Of a DNA stretch of 64,000 nt, positions 61,254 to 64,000 are shown piece after piece. Location of the stretch: the NCBI GenBank assembly GCA_015698045.1, contig BLAL01000017.1:434001-498000 (forward strand), read 5' to 3'. Source of the DNA: Rhizophagus clarus (taxonomy: Eukaryota; Glomeromycota; Glomeromycetes; Glomerales; Glomeraceae). The position numbers were made by a program, and so were the translations under genes. The notes under the pieces are model-generated. The model saw only the letters and a list, made by a program, of their open reading frames with translations. It made no database searches and was not told the origin of the DNA. Positions within the stretch are counted from its first letter, which is position 1; each line of letters begins with the position of its first letter.

Positions 61254-63790
61254 TATATTTTTTTAGGTCTGGAAGCCAAAGTACAGCTCCAGACTTTTTT
61301 TTTGTTATTTTTAATTTTTTTTGGGATCTAAAAGCTGAAGTACAACTCCAGATTTTTTTATTAATTTAATTTAACGAACGTTAACTAATGTTTGATTTCT
61401 TTTTCTTTTTTTTAGGTCTAGAACTCCATTTTGAGGTGGACCACTTTAAGAGTAAAAAAAAATTCATTTTTTTTTGTATTTTAGCGAAACGTTAGTAACA
61501 TTTTACTTTTTTTCCTTTTTTTAGATCCAGAATTCCAATTTGAGGTGAACCACTAAGTAAAAAAAAAATGATTTTTTTTTTATATTTTAGCAAAACATTA
61601 GTAACGTTTCACATTTCTTTATTTTTTTAGGTCCGTAACTCCATTTCGAGGTAGACCACTAAGTAAAAAAAAAATGATTTTTTTTTTGTATTTTAGCAAA
61701 GCATTAGTAATGTTTCACATTTCTTCCTTTTTTTAGGTCCAGAACTCCATTTCAAGGCGGACCACTAAGTAAAAAAAAATGATTTTTTTTTGTATTTTAG
61801 CGAAATGTTAGTAATGTTTTGCATTTCTTCCTTTTTTTAGGTCCAGAACTCGATTTCGAGGCAGACTACTTCAAGTAAAAAAAAAATAAGTTTTTTTTGT
61901 ATTTTAGCGAAACGTTAGTAACGTTTCGCTTTTTTTCCTTTTTTTTAGGTCCCAAAACTCCATTTCAAGGCGGACCACTTTAAGAGTAAAAAAAAATAAT
62001 TTTTTTTTGTATTTTAGCGAAATGTTAGTAATGTTTCACTTTTCTTCTTTTTTAGGTCCGGAACTCCATTTTGAGGCGGACTACTTCAAGTAAAAAAAAA
62101 AATGTTTTTTTTTGTATTTTAGCAAAACGTTAGTAACATTTTACTTTTTTTCTTTTTTTTAGGTCCCAGAACTCCATTTCAAGGCAGACCACTTTAAGAG
62201 AAAAAAAAATTCATTTTTTTTTGTATTTTAGCAAAACGTTAGTAACATTTTACTTTTCTTCTTTTTTTTTAGGTCTGGAACTCCATTCGAGGCAGACTAT
62301 ATGATATTTTGAAGGTAAAATATCTTTGAAAATTATTATTTTTTTTTGTTTTATTTAAACAAACATTACTAATGTTTGTTTTTTTTATTTTTTAGGTTCA
62401 GAAGTCCTTTATAGGCAGACTACTGTAAGTAAAAAAAATAAAATAATTTTTTTTTACTTTTATTTCAACAAACGTTAACTAATGTTCATTTTCTTTCTTT
62501 TTTAAGTCTGGAAGAAGTGGACTGAGTTATTTCAAAAGTAAAAAAACTTTGAAATAAATTTTTTTTTTTATATATTTTTATTTTACGAAACATTACTAAT
62601 GTTTCATTTCATTTTTTAGATCCAGAATTCTAATTCGAAGCGGACTGTAGTATTTCGAAGATAAAGAAACTTTGAAATATCTTTTTTTTATTATTTCAAC
62701 GAATGTTAACTAACATTCATTTTCTTTCTTTTTTAAGTCTGGAACTCCTTTAGGGGCGGGCTATGATATTTCGAAGGTATAATATCTTTGAAAATTATTA
62801 TTTTTTTTTTGTTTTTTTAAATAAACGTTACTAATGTTCATTTTTTTTTATTTGTTAAGTCCAGAACTCCTTTAGAGGCAGACTATGATATTTCGAAGGT
62901 ATAATATCTTTGAAAATTTTTACTTTTTTTTTTATTTTATTTTAACGAACGTTACTAACATTTGTTTTTTTATTTTTTTAGATCTAGACGTTCCATTTCG
63001 AAGACTAGACTCTATTCGAAGGTAAGGCCTTCGATTTATTTTTTTTGTTTTTATTTAACGAATGTTAATGAATGTTTATTAACGTCCATTTTTTCTTTTT
63101 TAGATCTAGTAACCATTTTTGAAGACTATTTTAAAGGTAAGACCTTCAAAAAAAAATTTAATTTTTTTGTTTAACAAACATTGCTAACGTTTGATATTTT
63201 TTATTTTTTTAGGTTCAGATGAAGCCCAGACTCCATTCAAAGGTAATTCATCACTTTCAAATTTCTTTTTACTTCTATTATAATGAACGTTACTAACGTT
63301 TGATTTTTTCTTTCTTTTTAGATCCTGGACGTTAAAATACTGTACATCTCTTGAAGGTACCTTTAATTTTTAGGTTTTTTTATTCAATGAACATTTATTA
63401 ACGTTCTTTATTTTTTTATTCTTTCTTTTGTAGGTCCGCGGTTGGATTCCTAGAAGAAATTTCGAAGGTAGAACTTTGAAATTTGTTTAATTTCCTTTTT
63501 AATGAGACATTTTATTAATGCTTATTTTTATAGGTCTGGGGCTTCCTGAAACGTTACAAAACTTCAAAGGTGTTTTACGAAGTTCCTTTTACTATTTTTT
63601 TGAAATTTCTTAATAAAACATTTGCTAACATTTCATTTATTTTATTTCTTGTAGGTTTACGGCTTCTGGACGAAGATTTCAAAGGTATTTATCTTCAAAA
63701 TTATTTCATTTTTTTTATTTAAACGAAAAGTCAGCTAATATTTCACTTTTCTTTTATTATAGGTCTATAGTTTTCTTTAAGAGTGATAAT
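61254..63790 (+). repeat. Tandem array of about 23 micro-exon/mini-intron units
   Basis: Each 100-123 bp unit has a T-rich tract and AG, a 29-42 base exon-like core (early units GTCCAGAACTCCATTTCGAG-like; later ones more varied, often ending TTCGAAG or TTCAAAG), a GTA donor, and a spacer with a palindrome near the branch-point position. Exon-like cores: 61416-61451, 61525-61556, 61631-61662, 61737-61768, 61841-61874, 61949-61985, 62056-62089, 62273-62314, 62396-62424, 62507-62537, 62738-62776, 62860-62898, 62982-63021, 63104-63136, 63213-63242, 63322-63356, 63434-63467, 63534-63569, 63655-63684, last from 63763. The units near 62163 and 62620 have lost the GT donor. Spacers in the right half are 66-85 bases, the usual intron size here. 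Transcription is not proven. Confidence 0.85.
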
Positions 63791-64000
63791 ATTTTCACGT
63801 TTTGACGTGTTTTGTTAGATCGAAAAAGTTAAAAGTTGTTTATTGGAATTGAACCAACTGGAACAATGTCCAAACTATTAACAACAACATAATTTAAACG
63901 TCAGTAAAGAAAAGAAAAGGGGACTTTTTAATTAGTGCATTTAGTTAGCAAATAGGATAGTTTAATATATGTACTTTTAAATTTGTAAATATCTTTAATT
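63791..64000. other. Flank after the array
   Basis: Unique-looking A/T-rich sequence; it could be the last exon and 3' flank of the array transcript. No open frame of note. Confidence 0.4.

Noticed and set aside
62962-63174. Open frame of 70 codons on the plus strand inside the array
   Set aside because: It runs across two cores and the spacer, including poly-T tracts and the palindrome; Phe/Lys-rich translation comes from T and A runs.
61254-63790. CRISPR array
   Set aside because: Regular spacing and palindromes invite the idea, but spacers and repeats are both related between units, unit length varies, and the host is eukaryotic.

Overview
The window looks like nuclear DNA of an arbuscular mycorrhizal fungus, most likely Rhizophagus or a close Glomeromycotina relative. 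This rests on very AT-rich DNA with long A/T runs, genes split by many 65-95 bp GT..AG introns, and a gene mix typical of that lineage (BTB proteins with different partner domains, a Cys-rich tyrosine-kinase-like protein, F-box/leucine-rich proteins, small Kre9-like secreted proteins, hAT and LINE remains). The species is an inference; no ribosomal marker is present.

Layout. 1-4.1 kb: two minus-strand housekeeping-type genes, the NatB auxiliary subunit NAA25 (13 exons visible, cut by the window edge) and a KCTD-like BTB protein. 4.1-18 kb: a tandem array of 2.7-4.9 kb units, each with a small secreted Kre9/KNH-like gene (four copies), a conserved core promoter and one or two copies of an 82-bp GC-richer element. 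18.7-19.2 kb: broken pieces of the chitin synthase and KCTD genes lie side by side, which shows that the whole block KCTD - small secreted genes - chitin synthase was once duplicated in tandem; the second block has kept only its chitin synthase (22.5-26.2 kb), an ankyrin/cytochrome-b5-like/chitin synthase fusion of 1140 residues. 29.9-43.0 kb: BTB-BACK-SPRY, MATH-BTB, Cys-rich protein kinase and F-box genes. At 43.93-44.01 kb a degenerate CCCTAA tract marks a change of character: from there to 60 kb the DNA is extremely AT-rich and holds hardly any intact genes. It contains a 50-bp x5 satellite, a decayed hAT transposase whose stops mostly fall at expected Trp codons, one intact two-exon gene of unknown function, a MITE with perfect 8-bp target duplications, an ORF1-only LINE-type insertion with poly(A) tail and 12-bp target duplications, and the 3' half of a second LINE with RNase H.

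The most unusual structure is at 61.25-63.78 kb: about 23 tandem units of 100-123 bp on the plus strand, each built like a micro-exon (29-42 nt) between good splice sites, with every spacer carrying a palindrome centred on a branch-point-like CTAAC/CTAAT. The two arms of the palindrome change together from unit to unit. Most exon lengths are not multiples of three.

Exon boundaries given here were derived by reading splice sites and keeping phase; none has been checked against transcripts.
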